DNA of 64,000 nt from NCBI GenBank assembly GCA_902581005.1, contig CACHMT010000006.1, positions 1-64,000 of the forward strand, in the 5' to 3' direction. Both the position numbers and the translations under genes were made by a program. This document shows, in pieces, positions 20,665-28,707 of this stretch. Position 1 is the stretch's first letter. Every line of letters starts with the position of its first letter. A model generated the notes under the pieces. That model ran no database searches. It had not been told where the DNA came from and was given only the letters and a program-made list of their open reading frames with translations. The stretch comes from an uncultured Alphaproteobacteria bacterium (GTDB lineage: Bacteria; Pseudomonadota; Alphaproteobacteria; Rhodobacterales; Rhodobacteraceae).

Positions 20665-21612
20665 ATGGTTATGTGGGATTATAAAGATACAGAACTACCC
20701 TTCAATACAACTGATCGTTCATCTCATATGAAAGATATGGGTGGTGAGGGCTGGGAGTTAGTTTCTGTTTCTCCAAATCCCGAAAGCAGATGTCACGTAT
20801 TCTTTTGGAAACGTCCTCAAAATCTTGATATTGAAAATGGAAAAGATTTGTTGCAACCTAAAGTAAAGAAATCTGAGGATCAAAATGTCCCATTAGAGGC
20901 AGAAAAGGTTTCTACCAACGGCCTTATTTCTTCCCCTATTTATAAATCTAATCGAGAAATATCTATTCATGAATATGAAGAATTTCCTGATCCACAAGTG
21001 GTTATGATTGTTAAGTATCGACCAAAGGATGGATGTTTTGATCAGTTCAGAACTGAACTTTATTCTAGAGAATACCCAAATGTTATTACACGTCACATGG
21101 GCTTCAATAAAAAAAACGAATTTGTTTGTGTAAGTTTTATGGAGAGTATTGATGCTGCTCTCGATTTAGAAGGAGTCGGTACCAGCTGGTTGGACTCTGT
21201 AGATCACCTTTTAATTAAATATCCTAATGGAAGTCGTACCGAGTCTTTTTCTGGACCTGTTTGGGGGTGGTTCCCAAACTATCAAAACTTGAGTAGGTTC
21301 AGTGCCGAGGCGAAAGCGTTCACTGTATTAGTGATAAAGATGAAAGATAGTTTTGTTCAAGAAGTAAAAGATATTGCTCTTCACCCGTCAATGTTACCAA
21401 GCAACCTTTTTTCTTGTGTTGCTCAGTATAAAGATACTGATAACACATATATCTATATAGGGATGGATACGGTAGAAAATAAACAAGACGCCAACACATA
21501 CTATTCTAGTGGTTGTAGTAAACCCATTACTTCTTTAATTGTCCCTGAAAAGTCTTTGGAATTTTTTAGTGACGCTGAGGATTTTGTTTGGGTAAATTCT
21601 AAGTATTTTTAA
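20665..21612 (+). CDS. Hypothetical protein with DUF4177-like N-terminus and ferredoxin-like repeats
   Basis: DYKDTELPFNTTDRSSHMKDMGGEGWELVSVSP resembles DUF4177; remainder uncharacterised. Confidence 0.5.
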   Translation: MVMWDYKDTELPFNTTDRSSHMKDMGGEGWELVSVSPNPESRCHVFFWKRPQNLDIENGKDLLQPKVKKSEDQNVPLEAEKVSTNGLISSPIYKSNREISIHEYEEFPDPQVVMIVKYRPKDGCFDQFRTELYSREYPNVITRHMGFNKKNEFVCVSFMESIDAALDLEGVGTSWLDSVDHLLIKYPNGSRTESFSGPVWGWFPNYQNLSRFSAEAKAFTVLVIKMKDSFVQEVKDIALHPSMLPSNLFSCVAQYKDTDNTYIYIGMDTVENKQDANTYYSSGCSKPITSLIVPEKSLEFFSDAEDFVWVNSKYF

Positions 21613-21755
21613 CTCAAGAAACGTTTTCATTTTAATTTTAACTTATGAAGATCATTTACATTATCCGTTAAAAATTTTTTGAAAGATTAAGAGTTAAAAA
21701 AATAATTTACGCGGAAGAATTTTTTTATTTCTTTTTTTTAAAAATTTTGTATACA

Positions 21756-22003
21756 TGCGCTTGCGCACGTGTCTCTAACCCCTGAAAGTTTCAGATAATG
21801 GTTATGCAACGGCGTGAATGTTTTTAATTCGGGGCGGGCTTTGTTCGATGCTTGCTGCATAAAGTCCCATCCGCCTAGTTTTGAGAGGGTTTGCGTTATT
21901 AAATAACGTTGTATGCCATAACCGGTGACATTAACATTGGAGCATTTGACGTTTAAGCCTTTTATCGCGAGCTTTTTCTTTATCGTACGTTGGCCTATGC
22001 CAA
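21756..22003 (+). ncRNA. Candidate structured 5' leader RNA of the polyamine operon
   Basis: GGTTATG/CATAACC (21800-21806/21917-21923) plus CAACG/CGTTG (21807-21811/21907-21911) enclosing stem GGCGG-GCTTT/AAAGT-CCGCC (21833-21875); further hairpins at 21756-21767, 21782-21794, 21894-21908, 21990-22003. Confidence 0.5.
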
Positions 22004-22021
22004 TCATTAAGGGAGAAAGAA

Positions 22022-22474
22022 ATGACGACACAAAATGAAACTAATTTGGCGCGAGCACCATGGGGTCAGCATTTAGTATTAGACTTTAATGGTTGTCCCA
22101 AAGAGTTACTAGAAGATAAAGAAAATATACTGAATTGGAGTAAAGAGCTAGTACATGCTATTGACATGGTAGCTTACGGTGACCCAGTAATTGAGCATTT
22201 CGCCACGCATTCCCATGAGGCCGCAGGCTATACTTTACTTCAGATGATTGAAACTTCCAATATTGCTGCACATTTCGCTGAAAATATCGGACAGGTATAT
22301 ATCGATGTTTTTTCTTGTAAAGCATTTGACGTCGAAGCTGCACTTGGAATTTGTAAAAAATATTTCAAACCTACTCAAGCCAATATACATAATATCGACA
22401 GGGGATTCCATCAGGCAAATCAGGCTCGTGTAAAAAATTTTACCAAGGAGGGACGAAATGCGTGCGCGGCGTAA
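22022..22474 (+). CDS. Divergent S-adenosylmethionine decarboxylase (SpeD)-like protein
   Basis: WGQHLVLDFNGC N-term; ETSNIAAHFAEN..DVFSC keeps Ser, His(+5), Cys(+20) spacing of SpeD; 17-nt overlap with speE. Confidence 0.65.
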   Translation: MTTQNETNLARAPWGQHLVLDFNGCPKELLEDKENILNWSKELVHAIDMVAYGDPVIEHFATHSHEAAGYTLLQMIETSNIAAHFAENIGQVYIDVFSCKAFDVEAALGICKKYFKPTQANIHNIDRGFHQANQARVKNFTKEGRNACAA

Positions 22475-23369
22475 TTTCATAGAAGATGTTGAAAGCATTT
22501 ATACCCTTAAAGGAAGCAAGGCATTTCAGGGTTTTGAAATCAATAGAACCTTATTTGAGGGAAAGAGCGAATATCAAGATATTGCAATTTACGAGAACGA
22601 TACACTTGGTCGTGTGCTAGCCATTGATGGTATAATTCAGATCACAGAATGTGATGAATTCGTTTATCAAGAGATGATGACGCATGTACCCCTTTTTTCA
22701 CATGAAAAACCAGAGCATATTCTAATTATTGGCGGTGGTGATGGTGGGATTTTACGCGAGGTTCTTCGTCATAAAGGCATAAAAAGAGTTGTCATGGCAG
22801 AAATTGATCAGATGGTAATTGATGCCTGTGTGGAATATATACCTAGCGTTAATAATGGAGGTGAAGTTTACCAAGATACTAGAGTGCAACTAATAGTTGG
22901 CGATGCTTTTGCGTATGTGAAAGAAACAGATTTAAAGTTCGATGTGGTTATAATTGACTCAACTGATCCTGTAGGCCCTGGGGAGAAATTATTTAGCCAT
23001 GAATTTTATAAAAACTTAGTTGAAATTCTTAAGGAAAATGCTGTGGTTTCTACCCAAGGAGGTGTGCCGCAATTCCAATCAGGTGAGGTTGGAAGTACTC
23101 TATCTTGCCTTGAGAAGGCAGGATTGAGCGCTAGTTGTTATATCGCTGCGATCCCAACGTATTATGGCGGATACATGACGCTGGGATTTGGAGTTCTCAA
23201 CTCCACTTGGTCACTACCCCTTTTAGAAACAGTTAACAAACGTTTTAAAAGAGCATGTTTTAAAACTAGACATTACAGTCCAGAAATGCATTTGGCATCT
23301 TTTGTTCTTCCTCCCTGGATCCAAGATGACATTAATAAAAGATCCAAGAAAGAAGAGGAGGCAGGATAA
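22458..23369 (+). CDS. speE: Spermidine synthase-type aminopropyltransferase
   Basis: ILIIGGGDGGILREVLRH, DVVIIDSTDPVGPGEKLF; YYGGYMTLGF. Confidence 0.92.
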   Translation: MRARRNFIEDVESIYTLKGSKAFQGFEINRTLFEGKSEYQDIAIYENDTLGRVLAIDGIIQITECDEFVYQEMMTHVPLFSHEKPEHILIIGGGDGGILREVLRHKGIKRVVMAEIDQMVIDACVEYIPSVNNGGEVYQDTRVQLIVGDAFAYVKETDLKFDVVIIDSTDPVGPGEKLFSHEFYKNLVEILKENAVVSTQGGVPQFQSGEVGSTLSCLEKAGLSASCYIAAIPTYYGGYMTLGFGVLNSTWSLPLLETVNKRFKRACFKTRHYSPEMHLASFVLPPWIQDDINKRSKKEEEAG

Positions 23370-23370
23370 A

Positions 23371-23778
23371 ATGAACCATCTCGATAGCGATTATTTCGTA
23401 ACATGTTCAAAAACAGGCGATCAATTTGCAGGAAGGCATATACTTGCTGATTTATGGGACGTGGAACGAATGGGTGACTTAGATTTTATAAAAGAAGCAA
23501 TAGAAGAAAGTGCTCGCAAGGCTGGTGCGACCATTCTGCATTCCTACTATCATCCTTTTGGTGAAGAAATGGGCGTAAGCGGTGTAACAGTTTTATCTGA
23601 AAGTCACATAAGTATACATACTTGGCCAGAACGTAATTTTGCTTCACTTGATATTTTCATGTGTGGGAATTGTGATCCACAGGATGCATTGGATTATTTA
23701 AAAAAGATATTGAGCCCATCGTCAGTTAATCAAAGCCTGAACCGTCGAGGAGTGATCCCTGTGATTGCGCAAATGTAA
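23371..23778 (+). CDS. speD: S-adenosylmethionine decarboxylase proenzyme
   Basis: GRHILADLWDVE, SGVTVLSESHISIHTWPE, DIFMCG; ATG 23371 just after the speE stop. Confidence 0.93.
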   Translation: MNHLDSDYFVTCSKTGDQFAGRHILADLWDVERMGDLDFIKEAIEESARKAGATILHSYYHPFGEEMGVSGVTVLSESHISIHTWPERNFASLDIFMCGNCDPQDALDYLKKILSPSSVNQSLNRRGVIPVIAQM

Positions 23779-23946
23779 GTAAAATTTCAGGTTTGCACCT
23801 CATAATAGGTAAACAATCATTGATCAGATATACATGGGATAGACACTGTAAGATTGGCACATAATAATTGAAATAAATATAAACTTTTTATTAGTATTCA
23901 AATAAATGCCATGCTTCTTATTGTGCATAATTTTCAGGGAAATCAC

Positions 23947-23977
23947 AAAAACTGTTGTCAAAAGTGTTGTCAAAAAA
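23947..23977 (+). repeat. Arm repeat copy 1 (AAAACTGTTGTCAAAAGTGTTGTCAAAA)
   Basis: Shared with copies at 24433, 27611 and 28621; preceded by degenerate catgcttcttat...aaatcac. Confidence 0.85.
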
Positions 23978-24025
23978 TATCTTTTTAAAATACGACGAAG
24001 AATAAAAAATTACTTTTAATGGAGA

Positions 24026-24424
24026 ATGAATTTGGCTGATCTACCTAATGTCAATATCGAAGAAATAGAAAAATTTAAAGAGATTGCTGGAACTTCAAAA
24101 GATTGTTCAATTATCATGTTGAATCTTAATGAGTACACCGCAGAAGCTGAGTTTCCAAATGGCAAACTTTATAAAGACTACATGGAAATATTGAATATTC
24201 TTCTAGCTGAGGTTGGAGGCAAAGTTTTGTGGCAAACAGAGGCATCAGCTACACTTATCGGCAATCAGAAAATTCATGAAGCTTTAGGGATCTGGTATCC
24301 CAGTCATCAGTCTTTTCTGGATTTGATGACCGCACCATCATCCGAGAAAAACATGAAATTAAGAAGTCTAGCTGTGAAAAAGGCTGACTTACACAAATGT
24401 AGCGATTATACAGCTAAGTTATAA
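24026..24424 (+). CDS. DUF1330-like protein (intact copy of the 28708-29113 pseudogene)
   Basis: 132 aa ORF; close DNA and protein similarity to the decayed copy downstream. Confidence 0.7.
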   Translation: MNLADLPNVNIEEIEKFKEIAGTSKDCSIIMLNLNEYTAEAEFPNGKLYKDYMEILNILLAEVGGKVLWQTEASATLIGNQKIHEALGIWYPSHQSFLDLMTAPSSEKNMKLRSLAVKKADLHKCSDYTAKL

Positions 24425-24432
24425 AGATTATT

Positions 24433-24465
24433 ACGAAAACTGTTGTCAAAAGTGTTGTCAAAAAA
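24433..24465 (+). repeat. Arm repeat copy 2
   Basis: acgaaaactgttgtcaaaagtgttgtcaaaaaa. Confidence 0.85.
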
Positions 24466-24607
24466 CCAGGCTTAATGAAACAGCTTGAGCACTTTTGAGC
24501 AGACATTTTGCACCTAAAATGAAGTTAAAACAGCAGTGGAAAAATTTTGACGGTTTCAAGGCCATTAACGCTCAAGACGGTAGCTTCTTAAGTCATTAAA
24601 ATTTATT

Positions 24608-25597
24608 TTGACAACGGCTAACACTCAAGTAAAAGGCAAAGATGATTTTGGAGAGAGATCAATGTCCTCAGAGAAAAAAGGTATACTTTTTATAATAGCT
24701 GGAATGGCTGTTTTTTGTATTCAGGATATAGTTATTAAATCGCTAGCCAATCAGATTTCATTAACTCAGATTTTATTTTTTCGAGCAGCGTTAGGGACTA
24801 TCCTATTAACAAGCCTTTTATGGTTTTCAGGAAAACCTATAAAGTTTGGATCCTCATATCCGTTGGTAGCAATTTTTAGAGGGAGCTCCTTCTTTTTAGG
24901 GTTCACTTTGTTTTATATCTCTATCTCTAAGTTGCCCTTGGCTATAGCTACAAGCTTATTTTTTATCCATCCCATAATCATTACTGTTATCTCGATATTT
25001 TTTCTTAAGATTTCCGTCGGATTTCATAGAATTATTGCCATCATTATAGGTTTTATAGGTACATTATTAATCGTCAAACCCTCATTTAATAATTTCGATT
25101 GGTATATGTTATTTCCGATAGCAACTGCTTTTAGCTACTCTATCGGTATGCTTTTAGCAAAAAAAACAAGTGATAAAGATAATGCCTTTCAACAGTCTTT
25201 TCATATATATTTTGGGGGACTAATTCTAAGTCCCTTTGTAACGGTTTTGGCGATAAATGCTTTCCCAAATATGGATATTGAGCAGTTAGAATTTCTCTAT
25301 CTTACTTGGACAATCAGCGATTTCAACGCCTTATTGGCTCTTTTAATTATTGCGTTTACGGGTACAATCGGCATTTTCTCTCTTGTATATGCCTATAATA
25401 TTGGATCACCTCAGTCGAATGCCCCAACAGAGTATGTACTTCTAGTATATGCGTTGTTAGCAGGTTATTTCATTTTTGGGGAAGTTCCTGATCTTCTATC
25501 GTTTCTTGGAATGGTTTTGATATCTTTAAGCGGAACATACATTTTTGTACGGGAAAGTATAAGAGAGCAGATTGTGGCTGCAGAAAAACAATGGTAG
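24608..25597 (+). CDS. EamA/DMT-family transporter
   Basis: 10-TM EamA fold; likely start MSSEKKG (24662). Confidence 0.85.
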   Translation: MTTANTQVKGKDDFGERSMSSEKKGILFIIAGMAVFCIQDIVIKSLANQISLTQILFFRAALGTILLTSLLWFSGKPIKFGSSYPLVAIFRGSSFFLGFTLFYISISKLPLAIATSLFFIHPIIITVISIFFLKISVGFHRIIAIIIGFIGTLLIVKPSFNNFDWYMLFPIATAFSYSIGMLLAKKTSDKDNAFQQSFHIYFGGLILSPFVTVLAINAFPNMDIEQLEFLYLTWTISDFNALLALLIIAFTGTIGIFSLVYAYNIGSPQSNAPTEYVLLVYALLAGYFIFGEVPDLLSFLGMVLISLSGTYIFVRESIREQIVAAEKQW

Positions 25598-25646
25598 ATT
25601 GAATAATCTAGTTATAAGTATCAATACTAGTTTGAAATATAATCAA

Positions 25647-25676
25647 TGGCTGGGGTGGAAGGATGCAAACCTACGG
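25647..25676 (-). repeat. Degenerate tRNA-Gln 3'-end fragment (eroded att site)
   Basis: tggctggggtggaaggatgcaaacctacgg differs at 3 of 30 positions from the tRNA-Gln 3' end. Confidence 0.65.
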
Positions 25677-25679
25677 GTC

Positions 25680-26432
25680 TTATTTAATTTTTTGATCAAA
25701 AGAAAGATTGCCACCCGCCCAAATTGGTAAATTCTCTTTATCATTGAGCCATTTTTCTTCTTCAGCAGTATTGGCTCTTCTAAACTCTAAATTTCTTTGT
25801 GGGTAACGCCCAAATTTTTCTAGAACTTGTCTATGTTGATCTACCGCTTTTTTATTTCTTCCTTCAAATAAACTGAAATCAGGATAAGCACCAATTGCCA
25901 TGTCAATTATTTCGCATGCGCGAACAAGGTCAATTATTTCTTCTGAGTGGGCCAAAGCCCATGGGAGTAAATATAGTAGTGCCGGAGGCAATTTTAAAGT
26001 TTGATCAACTTTCTTTTTACTAACTAGGTCTCGAACGAGTTCACGTCCTATATGGTCAAACGAAAAAGCTTCAGCTGTACCTCGAAAACACGAGCGAGAT
26101 AGTTGATCTGCTAGCAATACTCTAGCAACCTGGCCTTCAAGGGTAAACCATTCATCTTCGATTAGGGTTTGTGGATCAGCTTTCAATTCGCGAATAACAG
26201 ATGAAAATGGCTTGCAAATATCGTCTAAAGCGGTTCCACTTCGAAACCATATGCCTAATAGTGGTTCCACTGTTTCATCGTAAAAAAGGCTTTTCCTATC
26301 ATTAGGATTGTTAATATCGCAGCCACACATATAATTTAAAACACTGCTCGGAGAACGAGGATTATTAAGAGCCTTCAGGACTGCGGGTTTTTTACTAAAT
26401 TGCTCAGGGGTAAGATCTTCTGGTAACATCAT
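25680..26432 (-). CDS. DUF924 family protein
   Basis: ARVLLADQLSRSCFRGTAEAFSFD and ALAHSEEIIDL, FGRYPQRN: characteristic DUF924 motifs. Confidence 0.85.
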   Translation of the reverse strand: MMLPEDLTPEQFSKKPAVLKALNNPRSPSSVLNYMCGCDINNPNDRKSLFYDETVEPLLGIWFRSGTALDDICKPFSSVIRELKADPQTLIEDEWFTLEGQVARVLLADQLSRSCFRGTAEAFSFDHIGRELVRDLVSKKKVDQTLKLPPALLYLLPWALAHSEEIIDLVRACEIIDMAIGAYPDFSLFEGRNKKAVDQHRQVLEKFGRYPQRNLEFRRANTAEEEKWLNDKENLPIWAGGNLSFDQKIK

Positions 26433-26498
26433 TTAAAATTCTTTTTTAATAGTGTAACATGAATCAATCAACTTTCTATCGTAATCAAAGGAGTAGAG

Positions 26499-27440
26499 AT
26501 GCGTGCGATTGGTTTAATGAAGCATGGCGGACCTGAAGTGCTAGAGCTTATTGAAGTGCCTGAGGTTAAACCTGAAGTGGATGAAATACTAGTGCAGGTG
26601 TTTTGCGCAGCTATAAATCCAACAGATATTTTAGCTCGTAATGGAGGTATAGCAGATCGACAAAAACCTCATAATCCTCCGTATGTTCCAGGAATGGATA
26701 TTTCTGGGAAAGTAGTGGCGATTGGAGAAAACGTCAAAACACATCTCAAAAAAGGCGACGCGGTCATGGCAATGGTCATACCAAATGGTCAACATGGGGC
26801 ATACCGCGAACAAATTGCACTAAAATCAGGAGCAGTGGTGCCAATTCCCAAGGGGGTGAGTTTTGAAGAAGCATGTACTTTACCAATGAATGGATTAACG
26901 GCGAAGCTTTCTCTAGAACTTTTAAACTTAAAATCAGGTGATAAGCTAGCAGTTACTGGCTCTGCAGGGGCCTACGGAGGTTACATGATCCAAATTGCAA
27001 AAACTTTAGGTTTATATGTGATAGCAGATACGTCAGAAAAAGATCAAAATTTAATTAAATCACTTGGTGCAGATCTATCGCTTCCAAGAGGAGAAGAATT
27101 CATTGAACATATATTGGAACGGTTTCCCGAGGGCATAGATGGCTTAGCAGACGGCGCTTTATTAAATGAAAAAGCAGTTGCTGCAGTCAAAAATGGAGGT
27201 TCTTTTACCGCAGTAAGAGGTTATCAGGGGACAGGTGAGCGCGATATAAATTTTACGCAAACATGGGTAAGAACTCAAGATTGCATGTACGAAAAATTAG
27301 ATGATTTAAGGAAGCTTGTAGAGGCAAAAAAAATTTCATTGAGGTTAGCAGATACATATAGTCCGTCTCAAGTGTCGGAAGCACATAAACGATTTGAAGG
27401 TGGCGGGGTCAGAGGCCGACTTGTAATTAAATTTACTTGA
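26499..27440 (+). CDS. Quinone oxidoreductase-like (MDR/zinc-independent) protein
   Basis: AAINPTDILARNG, VPGMDISGKVVAIG, VTGSAGAYGGYMIQIAKTLG. Confidence 0.9.
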   Translation: MRAIGLMKHGGPEVLELIEVPEVKPEVDEILVQVFCAAINPTDILARNGGIADRQKPHNPPYVPGMDISGKVVAIGENVKTHLKKGDAVMAMVIPNGQHGAYREQIALKSGAVVPIPKGVSFEEACTLPMNGLTAKLSLELLNLKSGDKLAVTGSAGAYGGYMIQIAKTLGLYVIADTSEKDQNLIKSLGADLSLPRGEEFIEHILERFPEGIDGLADGALLNEKAVAAVKNGGSFTAVRGYQGTGERDINFTQTWVRTQDCMYEKLDDLRKLVEAKKISLRLADTYSPSQVSEAHKRFEGGGVRGRLVIKFT

Positions 27441-27475
27441 TTTTAAAGAGACAGCAAAGATATCTTTTAGGAGAT

Positions 27476-27524
27476 GGCTGGGGTGGTAGGATTCGAACCT
27501 ACGGTACACGGGATCAAAACCCGT
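27476..27524 (-). repeat. tRNA-Gln 3' fragment (att-like), 49 nt identical to 30962-31010
   Basis: Exact identity from CCA end through the anticodon loop, diverging at cccg|tgga. Confidence 0.95.
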
Positions 27525-27645
27525 GGATATTGTTATCAGGAGTTATCAGGATTCTCATAACCCTTTAAAATAGTTCTTATCCTTCTCATGCTTCTTATGC
27601 GTTATCAGTAAAATCACGAAAACTGTTGTCAAAAGTGTTGTCAAA
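27476..27645. repeat. ~170-bp direct repeat copy A (tRNA fragment + arm)
   Basis: Near-identical to 28481-28651. Confidence 0.92.
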
Positions 27646-27965
27646 ACCAGCCAAAATGTGTTTAGGAAAATATTTAAGTCTTTGAAATTGTTATTCACAT
27701 GTTTTGGTCGATCATTTGCTAAGTTTCATCTCTTGATTAAAACAAATCTCGAAATTATAGCTTTTTAAAAATCCGGCTTGTTGTAATAAAGCGCGTTGCT
27801 TTCTCATAACAAGAAAGAAAAACGAAGCTAAACAAACTGCTCAACTCAGAATTTTTAGAATATTGAATTTGTATTTGATGAATTCAAACAGAGTTGACGT
27901 TAGGTTCTTGTTTTTTTTCATATTAGTTCATATTATAAACTTAAGTCAATAGAAAGGATAGGTGG

Positions 27966-28454
27966 ATGGCCTTGCATTGTCCAGGATGGATACTTTGTAT
28001 TTTTTGTGCAAATGCGGCTCGGGAGTCCCTATTTTACTCAGCGCCGCTCAATGTTATTATAAAAAAATATACAGATGAAATTGCAGTTCATTACAATGAG
28101 ATCTCCGCGGAATTTCTACAACAGTGCAGTGAGAAAATTTTGGGTTCGTTAGTCGAAGTTGAAGCAGGAGAGAGCGCGGAGGAAGTTATAAGAGGATATT
28201 TGTATCAAAAGGTCAAATTCAAAGATGATGGGTCTATAAGAAAACTAGTGGGTCTATTTTCATCTGAGTTTAAGGGTGAAAGATCTCAATCCGGAACAGA
28301 AAAGTATATTGTCACAAATTTTAGAGCTTTTTTATTTTCATTAAGGTCTGGAAAGAAAGTTGCCTGTCCTCCCGGTTGGCAGGTTGATCAAGTACCTGAT
28401 CTTAAGTGGGTACAAGAGGTAATGATGAAAAAAGTATCGGTATTCGACGTTTAA
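27966..28454 (+). CDS. Hypothetical cargo protein in a 1-kb unit between direct repeats
   Basis: 162-aa ORF, no family recognised; start uncertain (TTG/ATG options). Confidence 0.5.
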   Translation: MALHCPGWILCIFCANAARESLFYSAPLNVIIKKYTDEIAVHYNEISAEFLQQCSEKILGSLVEVEAGESAEEVIRGYLYQKVKFKDDGSIRKLVGLFSSEFKGERSQSGTEKYIVTNFRAFLFSLRSGKKVACPPGWQVDQVPDLKWVQEVMMKKVSVFDV

Positions 28455-28480
28455 ATAAACTTAAGAAATGATTTCTGAAA

Positions 28481-28529
28481 TGGCTGGGGTGGTAGGATTC
28501 GAACCTACGGTACACGGGATCAAAACCCG
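28481..28529 (-). repeat. tRNA-Gln 3' fragment (att-like), second copy
   Basis: 49 nt identical to 30962-31010. Confidence 0.95.
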
Positions 28530-28651
28530 TGGATATTGTTATCAGGAGTTATTAGGATTCTCATAACCCTTTAAAATAGTTCTTATCCTTCTTATGCTTC
28601 TGATGAGTTATCAGTAAAATCACGAAAACTGTTGTCAAAAATTGTTGTCAA
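28481..28651. repeat. ~170-bp direct repeat copy B (tRNA fragment + arm)
   Basis: Near-identical to 27476-27645. Confidence 0.92.
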
Positions 28652-28707
28652 AAAATATCTTGGTAAATTAGGCAGGTAAAAAAAATATTTTTTTATGGAG
28701 AATAAAT

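Noticed and set aside
21738-22031. 97-aa minus-strand ORF across the polyamine leader
   Set aside because: No family resemblance; overlaps a region whose pattern is better explained by RNA inverted repeats and the divergent start of the SpeD-like gene.
23302-23778. 158-aa speD ORF start overlapping speE
   Set aside because: ATG at 23371 directly after the speE stop gives the normal SpeD N-terminus; the extension is out of family.
27525-27650. Minus-strand reading of the arm (MTTLLTTVFVILLITHKKHEKDKNYFKGL*) as an integrase remnant or small peptide
   Set aside because: The equivalent frame is broken in copy B (28530-28651) by a 1-nt length change, so the conservation is at DNA rather than protein level.
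23947-28651. Dispersed TTGTCAAAA repeats as a CRISPR array
   Set aside because: Only four copies at irregular distances with genes between them; they fit unit boundaries instead.
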